Shown: positions 1 through 9,300 of the stretch, one piece after another | How the letters are laid out: every line of letters begins with the position of its first letter | How positions within the stretch are numbered: the stretch's first letter is position 1 | From: Phycisphaerae bacterium | GTDB lineage: Bacteria > Planctomycetota > Phycisphaerae > UBA1845 > Fen-1342 | Direction: 5' to 3' | Assembly: GCA_022842805.1 (NCBI GenBank) | Contig: JALHOX010000003.1 | Location: 1,833 to 39,419 of the forward strand | Length of the DNA stretch: 37,587 bases | Translations under genes and position numbers: made by a program | Notes under the pieces: generated by a model | What the model was told of the DNA's origin: nothing | The model's database searches: none | The model's input: only the letters and a program-made list of their open reading frames with translations

Positions 1-1485
1 GCCGTCCGTCGTGGCGGTCAACCACGCGCATCCCGTCATCGTAGTCCAATTCAGCGTGCCCCCGCCGGCGTTTCGCAGGCGCAGCATTGCGTCCACCGGC
101 GGACCGCCTGCGTAGCCCGTGAGTTCCACGATGCGAGATTCGACCGCCAGCGCTGGATTGGCCGGATCATGCTCCATCGCGCCGCGATCAACAACGGCCG
201 GCGGCAATCCGTCGCCATCAATCACACGCGGCCGCCCGTCCAGATCAAATGGCGTCAGTTCAACAGGTTCGGTCGCGCTGCCGCTGTCGATACATGGCGA
301 TCCCGATCGCAAGTGCGGATCGCCGGGAAACGCCAGTTGCGGGTCGAGATCCGAGTTGGATGCGTCGTAGTTCAACGTTCCGGGCGCTGCGCCGAAACTC
401 GCCGCGCCGCCCTCCACCTGCGAATTGCGCACCACCAGCGAAGCGCCAGGTGCCACGACGTTGCCGGTGGTTGCGAGGTTTTGCCAAACGACCGTGTTCA
501 CGATTCGAACGGGGGCAGCGTTCGCCACCTCAAGAATGGCGGTCGCCTCGTTTCCCAGAAACGTGCAGTTCTCGACGCGCGTGATACTTGTGCTATCGAT
601 CGCCCGAAGCAGACGGTTCGCGGCGACGACGTTGCCGCCCAGGAAACAATTACGCAGCTCAAGCTCGCAGCCGCCCGCACTCTGTATGAAGGCGCTGCCG
701 TTGCTCTGATTGTCGACGATGCGCACATTTTCAAAGTCGACGTCTGCATTGATCAGCGCCAGCAGCCCGCCGGAATTCTGCCATCGGTTGCCCCGAAAGC
801 TGCAGTTTTCAATCAGCGCCGGCATCAGGGTGTCTCGAAGTCGCACCAGCGTTCCCTGACTGCTATAGCTGTTCTCCTCAAAGGAGCAATCGGTCATCAC
901 AAGGGTGGCCGCCTCCGCCACGAACAGCGCTCCGGTCACCGCCGTGTCGTTGCGTTCAAATCGCGTCCGTTCGACGCGCGGCGTCCCGCCGACGATCTTC
1001 ACTGCCTGCCCCACGGTCGAATCGCCCGGGTTGTTTGAATTGGCGACGAACACCGAATCTTCGATCCGCAACGCGCCGCAATTGAACGCATCAACAGCCG
1101 ACAGCGTGCAGCCGCGAATCGTCAATCCGCGGATCGTCACCGGCGCGGAAACCAGGCTGATGAACCGTGCTGCGCCGCCGCAATCAAAGGTGCACGCCCC
1201 GGCCCCGTTCGCGGAGCGAATCACCACGGTGCGCGAACCGAAGTTCAGGCTGTGATTCCCAGCCCCCGTATACGTTCCGTCGGCAACGACGATCTCATCG
1301 CCGTTTGCGGAAATCAGCAGCGCCGCCCCAAGCGTCCGCTTGGGACCACATCCGCCCCCGTCAGGCAGCGCGCATTGTCCGGAGAACAGGTCGTCTCCCA
1401 CGGCAACATCGACGTAAAGCGTGATCGCGTCGCCGCGCATGGCCCACAACAAACAAATTGCGGTGCATGTTAGAACTCGATTCAT
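1..1485 (-). CDS. Secreted right-handed parallel beta-helix repeat protein, C-terminus beyond the left edge; last visible part resembles a BACON-like domain
   Basis: Manual minus-strand translation is open from ATG at 1485 (MNRVLTCTAICLLWAMRGDAITLYVDVAVGDDLFSGQC...) to the window edge. Perfect SD AAGGAGG upstream. Repeated 'ENCSFRGNRW...FENVRIVDNQ...LRNCFLGGNVV...VENCTFLGNEA' beta-helix rungs, then 'NAGGGTLNWTTMTGCAWLTATTDG'. Absent from the ORF track because it has no stop inside the window. Confidence 0.9.
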   Translation of the reverse strand, partial: MNRVLTCTAICLLWAMRGDAITLYVDVAVGDDLFSGQCALPDGGGCGPKRTLGAALLISANGDEIVVADGTYTGAGNHSLNFGSRTVVIRSANGAGACTFDCGGAARFISLVSAPVTIRGLTIRGCTLSAVDAFNCGALRIEDSVFVANSNNPGDSTVGQAVKIVGGTPRVERTRFERNDTAVTGALFVAEAATLVMTDCSFEENSYSSQGTLVRLRDTLMPALIENCSFRGNRWQNSGGLLALINADVDFENVRIVDNQSNGSAFIQSAGGCELELRNCFLGGNVVAANRLLRAIDSTSITRVENCTFLGNEATAILEVANAAPVRIVNTVVWQNLATTGNVVAPGASLVVRNSQVEGGAASFGAAPGTLNYDASNSDLDPQLAFPGDPHLRSGSPCIDSGSATEPVELTPFDLDGRPRVIDGDGLPPAVVDRGAMEHDPANPALAVESRIVELTGYAGGPPVDAMLRLRNAGGGTLNWTTMTGCAWLTATTDG

Positions 1486-1991
1486 GAAGGGCTCCTCCTT
1501 AGCAAAACGCTGAACTGTTCAAATACGAGTTTATCGGTTGGTGAACGCCGAACGCAATTCGATTTCAGAACCAAATCATGGAGACAACGCGGGACAACCC
1601 GGAACTTCTGGGAGGCGGCAATGGCACGATTCCAGCGGCAGCGACCGGAGTACCTGTAGAACCACTCACTGAGGATGCAGGGGATCTGCGTTGCATCCCC
1701 GGCGACCGCTTCCTCGGCGGGCTCCTCCAGCACGACTCGCGCAGAGCGGCCCGAATAGATGAACAGAAGCATCGATTCGGCGGCGTTTGGCTCCAGCCGC
1801 GTCATGATGCCGCGGCGCACCGACATCGTCGCAGAGCCCGCGTTGCCCATTCAAATGGCATGGCGTTATCGCTGAAATCCATCAAAGTTCATTCCGAGCG
1901 CGAATCCGGCGGACCTCGACATTTTGAGTCCACGCGGAAACGACTCGCGCGCTCCGCGCCAATCCCCAAAGCCTGAACTCAGGTAGTGCCA

Positions 1992-2557
1992 TACTCAAAT
2001 GACCGCGCGAAGGCCGCGAAGAAATGTCGCAAATCGATAAACCCAAATTGGTCAGTCCAAACATATCGCGGCCCGACATCGCCTTCATAAAGCTGGTTGA
2101 GCATCTCGCCGGTGTATTGCGGCGATGCACCATACTCTTCAACAAAGTCGGTGCCATCAATAGGCTGCTGAGGATCAGTTAACTGATCCTAATTCGGCTC
2201 TAGGCCCAAAGAGTCGGTGTAGACGGTTGCTCGCCCGGCTACATACTGATACAGGCTCACCCCATCCACATACCCCAGCGGGTCGCGTTGCAGCCACCGC
2301 CCCAGCTCTGGCGAGTAGCTGCGATAAACGAAGTGATATAGCCCGACGCCCGCGTCGTAGCGCTGCCCAGTCCACATCCACGAGTTGCCGTAGCTTGACT
2401 GATCGACCCGAACCCACTGGCTCGTCCCGGCGTTCCAGGAATCGATGATCGTCTTGCCATACGGGTCATAGATGTATCGCTCGACGAGTTGGCTCTGTGT
2501 GCCGCTCGACTGCTGAACCGCGTGACAACGATAAGTTGAAGGACGCATTAAACCCAA
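1992..2557 (-). pseudogene. Orphan RHS repeat-associated core fragment with C-terminal tip, interrupted by an in-frame TAG
   Basis: 2189..2557 encodes 'ERYIYDPYGKTIIDSW...QRYDAGVGLYHFVYRSYSPELGRWLQRDPLGYVDGVSLYQYVAGRATVYTDSLGLEPN*'. The same frame continues after TAG with 'DQLTDPQQPIDGTDFVEEYGASPQYTGEMLNQLYEGDVGPRYVWTDQFGFIDLRHFFAAFARSFEYGTT*'. The upstream part of the RHS gene is missing. Confidence 0.8.
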
Positions 2558-3237
2558 CGGCGGTTCGGTCCGTCAAGAAAAATCTGCGTTCGGTGACGCT
2601 CATGTCGCGCAATGCCCTGTCCGATAATGGGTTGCGTGTCGCACTGCTCGCGAAAGATTTTTCTGTATTTCGATCGCCTCGCCGCGGGTTTGATCCGACC
2701 GCCAAACTGCGAGACGCAGTGACTGCGAAGAATCGTCAGGCAAACCGCCCCACCGGGCACCGTTCCCTACCCACAATCCCGCCAACGAACTTCAAAAGCA
2801 CGGCCTACCGCCGCAGTTGACGACCAGCCGACAGACTTCCGACGCTCCCAAGCCGCAGTTCCATTGGGGCGGACTCGGGATCAGCTCTCGGGCGGCGAAG
2901 ATCGACAACGCTGCGCCAGCATGTCCTCTGTGCGGAAGTCTCACTGCGTGGGGCCCGTGAGACTGATTCGTCGCGGATAAATGTATTCATATCAGTGGGT
3001 TACGGGCCGCGATCTCAAAGTCTCACACTTTGCGGTCCGCGCCCTCTGGAGGCCTGCGCCGCGCAAACAACCCTGATCGACAGATCTGTCAAGCGAAATC
3101 ATTCTGCTCGCGACTGGCCCATTTCTCGGGCCGAACCTGGGCAAATTTCGCGTTCGTGGAGCGGGGCTGCGCCTCACGCCTAAGGTGACGTACTTGGCGT
3201 TGCGATGATTATCGGGAATTCTCTCGATCCCCAGCAT

Positions 3238-3651
3238 TCAGCCAAGCGACATTGGCGAGTTTCCTTTCCGATCCCCCGTCCCAAACCGCCCCATCGGGCA
3301 CCCCTCCCCACCCGTAATCCCAGCGACGAACTTCGAACAGCACGGCCGACCGCCGCAGGTAACGACCAGTCGGCAGCCGGGAACTCCCTCGGGCCAATCC
3401 GGCTCCGCCGGGCCGATCAGTTCATGCTCACAGCCAGTGCAATGCTCGGCCAGCAAAACCTCGATCTCCGCCCGACTTCGCGGCGTCCGCGTCGCAGCCG
3501 GTATGTCCGCGTCCCACGCAACGCCATGCGGGCAATCGAAGTCTGGTTGAATTACGTCCAAGATCACCTTCAACCCAGCGCGGAACTCCCGCCCGCCCTC
3601 GCGCGAGCGGCAGTGCCGGCAATGGAGCCGCGACGCACAAATCGGGTGCAT
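3238..3651 (-). CDS. Hypothetical Cys-rich protein (MHPICASRLHCRHCRSREGGREFR...CPHGVAWD...CGGRPCCSKF...)
   Basis: Start ATG overlaps the stop of the upstream gene (TGATG). Cys-rich motifs. The longer 266-aa ORF in the track reads out of frame through the upstream gene. Confidence 0.7.
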   Translation of the reverse strand: MHPICASRLHCRHCRSREGGREFRAGLKVILDVIQPDFDCPHGVAWDADIPAATRTPRSRAEIEVLLAEHCTGCEHELIGPAEPDWPEGVPGCRLVVTCGGRPCCSKFVAGITGGEGCPMGRFGTGDRKGNSPMSLG

Positions 3652-4439
3652 CACGCCGGCCTCGAGAGTGTCATCGAATAGCCCGGCCCCCAGCCCCAGG
3701 TGAACCAGTTGTCGCCGGGGCAGGTCGGCGTGCAGCGCCGTCGCCGCTGAATTCCCTGCGGCGGACCGCCGTAGATCTCGCCGGTGTTCTCCGCGCCGCT
3801 GCCGTCCCAGTAGTTCGAGAGGTCGAGCAGGCTTCCGAGCGGCGCTGACGGACTCACGATTCGATATGCGAGCACATTGGTAAGTCCGCCGGCCGAGAGA
3901 TTGCCGGACGCCACCACGGTTCGCAGGATCTGCACCGCGATAGTGCATAGCCCGGCCGCGAACGACAGATCGACGCGCCAGCCGGTCACGCTCGATATGG
4001 TCGGGGCGAACCCCGCCGGCGGCCCCCAGCAGCCGCACTGCGTCGAGGTCACCGGTCCGCCGGGCGGCCCGACGTACTGGACCTCATACAGATCGTTGAG
4101 AACGCCCTGCGCCTCCCACCGCGCGCCGGAAGGATTGAACGCGACGCGCGGCAGCGTCCACACGCCGTTGATCTGCGGCACGCGGCTGACGTTGCCGCCG
4201 AAGCGCTGGATCTCGCTCAGGTACCAGTAGTCGGCATAGCCGTTCGGATTCGGGGTGACGCCGTTGAGGCAGCCGCGCATGCTCAGCAGCCGGCCGGTGC
4301 AGAAGTTGAATCCGCTCAGCGCCAGCACGAGCGATGGACTCTGGTGGAATTCATTGCAGGTCAGGCACTGCGTCGAGCGCCGCCCGCTCGCCGGGCAGAT
4401 CTTTCGCCGTCCCGTGGCTGCGCAGACCTGACGCCGCAT
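3651..4439 (-). CDS. Hypothetical protein, probable phage-like structural gene
   Basis: MRRQVCAATGRRKICPASGRRSTQCLTCNEFHQSPSLVLALSGFNFCTG...WGPGYSMTLSRPA. TGATG overlap with upstream gene 4439..5239. The 559-aa ORF in the track is an artefactual N-terminal extension. Confidence 0.75.
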   Translation of the reverse strand: MRRQVCAATGRRKICPASGRRSTQCLTCNEFHQSPSLVLALSGFNFCTGRLLSMRGCLNGVTPNPNGYADYWYLSEIQRFGGNVSRVPQINGVWTLPRVAFNPSGARWEAQGVLNDLYEVQYVGPPGGPVTSTQCGCWGPPAGFAPTISSVTGWRVDLSFAAGLCTIAVQILRTVVASGNLSAGGLTNVLAYRIVSPSAPLGSLLDLSNYWDGSGAENTGEIYGGPPQGIQRRRRCTPTCPGDNWFTWGWGPGYSMTLSRPA

Positions 4440-5239
4440 CAGCAGGTCCCCACGATCAGTTGCGGGAAGACCCACTTGCCGCTGGTGCGCGCGAAGGCAA
4501 TATCGATCTTGTCGCCCACGGCGAGCGGCGGGTCGTAGTTGGCCCAGACGTTCGGGTCGGGCAGGTTCTTGGTCTTCACCTGCACGTCGAAGGCCAGTCC
4601 CACGGGCACGCCGTCGGCGTCGAGGATCTTGCAGCTCAGCCGCAGCGGGCCAGTGAGCAGCGCCTCGATCCGCGCTTCTTCGACGCCGGCCGATTCGCCG
4701 CCCAGACGGATCACCGTCCAGGCGATGGCGGCGTCGGTGCGTTCGACGATCGGCTCGACCCACAGCAGCCGGGCGGCGCCCGTTGCGGCGCTGGCGAGCC
4801 GGGACGAATGACCGGCGTCGATATCGGCGAAGGCATGGGCTTCGTCGATAATGCGGACCCGAGCGGCGGAGATCCCGTCGAGGCAGGCCCGCATGATCGC
4901 CTGGTTCGCGGCCGGCTCGAGCAGGATCGCGAACTTGCCACGATGCGTCGCGGCGGGCAGGACGCCTTTGAGCGCCACGCGCTGTTTGAACTCGTCGGCG
5001 TTGGCGACCGGGGCGATGATCGGGCCGCTGATGCCCAGCACGTCGAAGCGGCCTCGGTCCGCGCCGCTCTGATTGCGGATCAGGACGATGCCGGCGTCGA
5101 GCTGGTCGCGCTGCGTGGTGCGCTGGGCACTGCGCTGCCGCTGCTCGAAGTCGCGGGCGGCGTCGATCATGGTGTTGAACGTGCCGGCCGGGATGACCAG
5201 CGGATCGCCGCGTTTTACTTTTTGCAGTGGGCCCGGCAT
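4439..5239 (-). CDS. Hypothetical phage-like structural protein (MPGPLQKVKRGDPLVIPAGTFNTMIDAARDFEQRQ...)
   Basis: Coherent protein-like composition; start inferred at MPGPLQ; coupled to downstream ORFs by a TGATG overlap. Confidence 0.75.
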   Translation of the reverse strand: MPGPLQKVKRGDPLVIPAGTFNTMIDAARDFEQRQRSAQRTTQRDQLDAGIVLIRNQSGADRGRFDVLGISGPIIAPVANADEFKQRVALKGVLPAATHRGKFAILLEPAANQAIMRACLDGISAARVRIIDEAHAFADIDAGHSSRLASAATGAARLLWVEPIVERTDAAIAWTVIRLGGESAGVEEARIEALLTGPLRLSCKILDADGVPVGLAFDVQVKTKNLPDPNVWANYDPPLAVGDKIDIAFARTSGKWVFPQLIVGTC

Positions 5240-5241
5240 CG

Positions 5242-5700
5242 TCAGTTCCCAGCTCGGCGCCCGCGAAGTGGGTATTCCACGAGGACACGTTCCAAGTCGG
5301 CGATGAACGCACACAAGTGCGACTGATCAACTTCGAACTTGAACTTGTGTCGCTGCGTCAAATGATCGGGCGTGATTCCGAGCATGAACGTGCTGCGGCC
5401 TCCCTTGATGCTGAGTTTCCCGCGCAGGTACGGCTCAAGGCACGACAGTTCGGCACTCCCTTTCAGCGTCTTTTGCAACGGCAGCAGCTTGTCCAACCAC
5501 CGCCGAATCTCTGATAGGTGCAGAATTGGGCCGGAAACGCGCACTTCAGCGCCTTGCGCGCCGCAATGGGCGAGTACCCGCAACCAGTTGCCGTCCCAGT
5601 AGTCCTCGGCCGCTTCGAACTCTCGGCCAAAGACCCACACGCAGAAGCCGGCAAGCTTGAATGCCGGCGGGCCGTGCGGGATATGCTGATCATTCGACAT
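5242..5700 (-). CDS. Possible WapI/DUF6228-like immunity protein
   Basis: 152 aa with 'FGREFEAAEDYWDGNWLRVLAHCGAQGAEVRVSGPILHLSEIRRWLDKLLPL'. The 'DYWDGNWL' motif is recalled from WapI-like immunity families; not verified by search. Confidence 0.55.
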   Translation of the reverse strand: MSNDQHIPHGPPAFKLAGFCVWVFGREFEAAEDYWDGNWLRVLAHCGAQGAEVRVSGPILHLSEIRRWLDKLLPLQKTLKGSAELSCLEPYLRGKLSIKGGRSTFMLGITPDHLTQRHKFKFEVDQSHLCAFIADLERVLVEYPLRGRRAGN

Positions 5701-5742
5701 TCTCGTCTCCTACATTGGTGCCACTCTGGCGATGCTAATCAC

Positions 5743-6046
5743 TTAAATCCCCAGCGCGCTGAGATCGCCATACGGATAGACCTGCTCGACGTAGGCCGCG
5801 ATCGGCTTCTTCACCAGCGCCTTGGCCGCCGCATCCTCCGCGTCGGCGTAGCGCACCCACAGGTACTCCGAACCCTTCTTGTCGATGCCGCTGATGTCGC
5901 CGACGGTCATGCCGGTCACGTTCGGGCTGGCGGCGAAGCGTTACCGCGGTTTGCTGTGGGTAGTCGCTCTGAGCGCGAAGCCGGTTCTTGCCGCCGACTA
6001 AATCGCGCATCACGGCCTGTGCGATGAACGCCGACGTTCTAGCCAA
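5743..6046 (-). pseudogene. Frameshifted small phage-like protein
   Basis: Frame 1: 'MARTSAFIAQAVMRDLVGGKNRLRAQSDYPQQTAVTLR'. After an apparent +1 shift near 5935, frame 2: 'ASPNVTGMTVGDISGIDKKGSEYLWVRYADAEDAAAKALVKKPIAAYVEQVYPYGDLSALGI*'. TTG start. Confidence 0.6.
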
Positions 6047-6325
6047 TTCGGCGCGTGGGCGAGGTTTTGTCGGGAATCAGCAGAAGCCGAATCTGGCGAG
6101 ATCCCGAGAACGCTATCGACGCTCCGCTGCGATATGCCAAAAACCTAAGCAACGCCAACCGGCGCTCTAAAAGCGCCATTGCGCCGCGGCGATAGGTTGC
6201 CGATGCATATTCATGGCTATGTCAAAGGCGGATTCCGCGCGGACTCGATTTTTGAATAGTATGTAAGATGCCGAAGGACGGCCTTGGGAGGAGTGCGGAC
6301 ATTCTCTGGGCGTGAGGGCATTACG

Positions 6326-9300
6326 ATGTTTCGAGCATTTGTGCTGTGGCTTGCTGTCGCTATCCCGCTGGACGCCGCGCTCGGCGGCAACGCCTACACG
6401 CGGTGGGCCGTGTTGGCGACGCCCGATTGTCGCGCCAGCGGTGTCGCGGATGCGATCGAGGCGAGCCTCGCTAAGTTGCCGGGACTGCAACTGATCGAGC
6501 GCGACCAACTGGAGGCGGCGTTTCGCGAGTTGAGCATCGCAAGCCTCGCCGACGCGCCGGGCGTCGGTCCGCGCATCCGGCTGGGCGAGCTGGTTCACGC
6601 CGACGCGCTCCTGACGATCAACCAGCAGGACGATCGCGGAAATCAGGTGATTCGCGTCATCATCGGCGAGTGCGCCAACGGAACGCGCCTGAGTCAACAG
6701 TATTTTCCCGCCGATGCAGCCGCCCTCGCAACGATCCCGCAGGCGGTACGCGACGCGACGAAATCAGTCATCGATCAATATCGCGACGGGGTTGCGCACA
6801 TAGTAGGCATTACGCCGTTCGTGTCGCAGGGACTGTCCTATGCCCACAACCACCTGCAAGGCGGCCTTGCCGAGGTGCTGCGGAGCGCGGTGCTTACGAA
6901 TCCGGGGACGGCGGTGCTGGAGGTGGAGGAACTGGAGGCGCTGCAGCGCGAGTTCGCGATCGGAGCGCCTCGCGCGGGTCGTCCCGCGCCGGTCTTCGTT
7001 CAGGGCGAGTTTCGCGCCACCGACGCGGACGGTGCGACGCGGCTGGCGCTCACGCTGAATCGGACCGGAGCCGGCCGCGAAGAGACGACCCAGCGCGAGT
7101 TCGCCACGGTCGACGAGGCAGTCAGATTCCTCCGCAGCGAATACGCGCCAAAGCTCGTGTCCGCCGCCAAGTCTGCGGGAGCGGCGCTTTCGGTCGAGAA
7201 CCAGGTCGAGCTCCTCACGAAGCAAGCTGACATGTTCCTTTCGGTGGGCCAGTTCCGCCGCTGCATTCGGCTTCGCGAGGCAGCGCTGCTGCTGCGCCCG
7301 GAGGACCGCGAAGCGCAGCGCCGGCTGATTTCCGATCTGGTGTTCGCTGTGCCGTTTCGCGACCCGGTGAACTGGTCGCGCCTGAAGCCGGGCGAGGCGC
7401 GGGAGGGTATCGCGCTGCGCCTGCAGCTTTGGCGTCGCGCATTGTGGCTGACGGAGGACCTGGTTCGAAACACGCCCGTGCCCCCTGCGGATGCCGAGCG
7501 GCTTTTGAACCAGGTTCAATATGCGATGCCCACTCTGGACCTGCACCCGCGATCTCACACGCGGATGGTGCTCGAGCAAGCGGAGGCGGGCTTGCCGAAG
7601 TTCGTCGAAACCGAGCTGCGCGATTGCAAGGTCGCGATGCGCGACTGCTACCGCGGGCTGGTAGCGCTCATGCGGAAGCGCGAGGGAATGAAGCCGTCGC
7701 CGTCCAACCCCGAGCAGACGACGGTCTCCGTGATCGAGCAGCATCCACTCGCGGGCCTGCCGGTCTGGGTGCGATTTCTGCTCACCAACCCCGTCATTGG
7801 TGATGAGAGCTCCGACAGCATGACGACTGGAAGCCCGGCCAGCCTCGATTTCATCATACAACTGTTAACCGAAACGCTGCGCGACGAGAGCTTCTACATC
7901 AACTTCGCCATCGGAGCGATCTCCGGACCTTGGCAGCGCCCGGACCTGCGGTACGGCTACTCGCGAGCTGATGTGCAAACCGCAGTGGAGAAGCTGGAGC
8001 TCGCCGGCGGAACTGCCGCGTTGCACGGCCGCTTCGGTCGAATCCTACTCGAAGCCTTGCCGGCCGGCGCCAAACAACCGACAGACATCACGGCGACAAA
8101 ATCGCTCTTCGATGCATGGGCGGCCGACGTGGAGAAAAAGTGCGGCTCGCAGGCCGGAAAGCAGGCGGCGGCGCAGGTTGAAGTGCTAATGAAAATCTGG
8201 CAACCGCCGCCGAATCCTCTGGCGGAAGCGCCCAAGACGGAGATCGCGCAGCAATCGCCGCCGGAACGCGATGAATCAGATCCCAACAATATCTCGGAGC
8301 GGTGGCGGCGCGAGACCAAGATCGTGCCCCATGCTCCGGTCGCCGTTCGCGTGCGCACCCGCGACACGGGCGAAACTCCATTTGCGGCCGAGGACGGGCG
8401 CTCCTGGATGGACGAGTGGTCGCTGCCGCGCGGCGTGTTTGCGGCGGACACGTTCGATGTCATATGGAACGGCTGCACGATTCTCTACCAGCGCGAGCCG
8501 GGGGTTTGGGACGAGGTCTACGCCAAGCGCTGCGATGGTCACGCGGGAAATCACGACGTCATTTTCGACGGCGAGTACGTCTGGGCGATCACCTGCTGTC
8601 GCGGCGTGCGCGTACTCGATCGCAGCGGCCGCGAGCGCGCCTTTCGTGCCTGCGACGGTGAATTGCCCGAGTCGCACGCCGGCGCCAAGCTCGCCGCCAT
8701 CGCGCCGGGTCGCGTGCTGTGCGTCGGCTCGTTCGGCGCGGACAAGCGAGCCTGGTGCGGCGTGCTGACGTTCGAAGAGCCGCAGATCAAGGTCGACCTG
8801 ATCCACGAAGCGACCAAAGTGATCACGGATGCAAAGGCGCAGCGTCTCGACGTGACCAGTGCCAAGGCTGTGTTCGTGCCGACCGCGATTCATCGCGATC
8901 CCAAGTCCGCGAAAGATGACCGGCGGTTCTTCGTCGAGCGCGAAGTTCGTCTGCCCGGCAATCAGCACTGGGAGACATCGTTTCAGCCGCCGATGCTGCT
9001 AATTCGCCCGGCGGCGCGCGAGGTCGGCGTCATCGACTACCAACTCTGGCACAACGGCTGCGGAAACGGCACAAGCGGCCTGGTCGTGTTGCCCGACGCG
9101 TCGTGCCTTTTGTTTCAACGCGATGCGGTTTGCCGCTTCGACAGGCCCGGGTGCGACTTCCCGGAGATTCTCGTCAATAGCCAGGACTTGAAATTCGAAT
9201 GCGACCCGATCGCGGCGCCGGGCGAATATCACATCATCGGGCGCGAGCTCTGGTTGAAGTGGCTCGTCAACGAGCAAAAGCTGGCGCCAGTCGGACGACT

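Noticed and set aside
169-1038. Plus-strand 289-aa ORF
   Set aside because: Shadow of the minus-strand beta-helix gene, which has a signal peptide, SD and repeat structure; the plus-strand translation is low-complexity Arg/His-rich.
1482-1850. Minus-strand 122-aa ORF
   Set aside because: No recognisable domain and its end overlaps the beta-helix gene start; evidence insufficient.
4334-5326. Plus-strand 330-aa ORF
   Set aside because: Antisense to the coupled minus-strand gene 4439..5239; composition typical of a high-GC shadow ORF.
6764-7861. Minus-strand 365-aa ORF
   Set aside because: Antisense shadow of the giant plus-strand gene; His/Arg-rich with no domain-like features.
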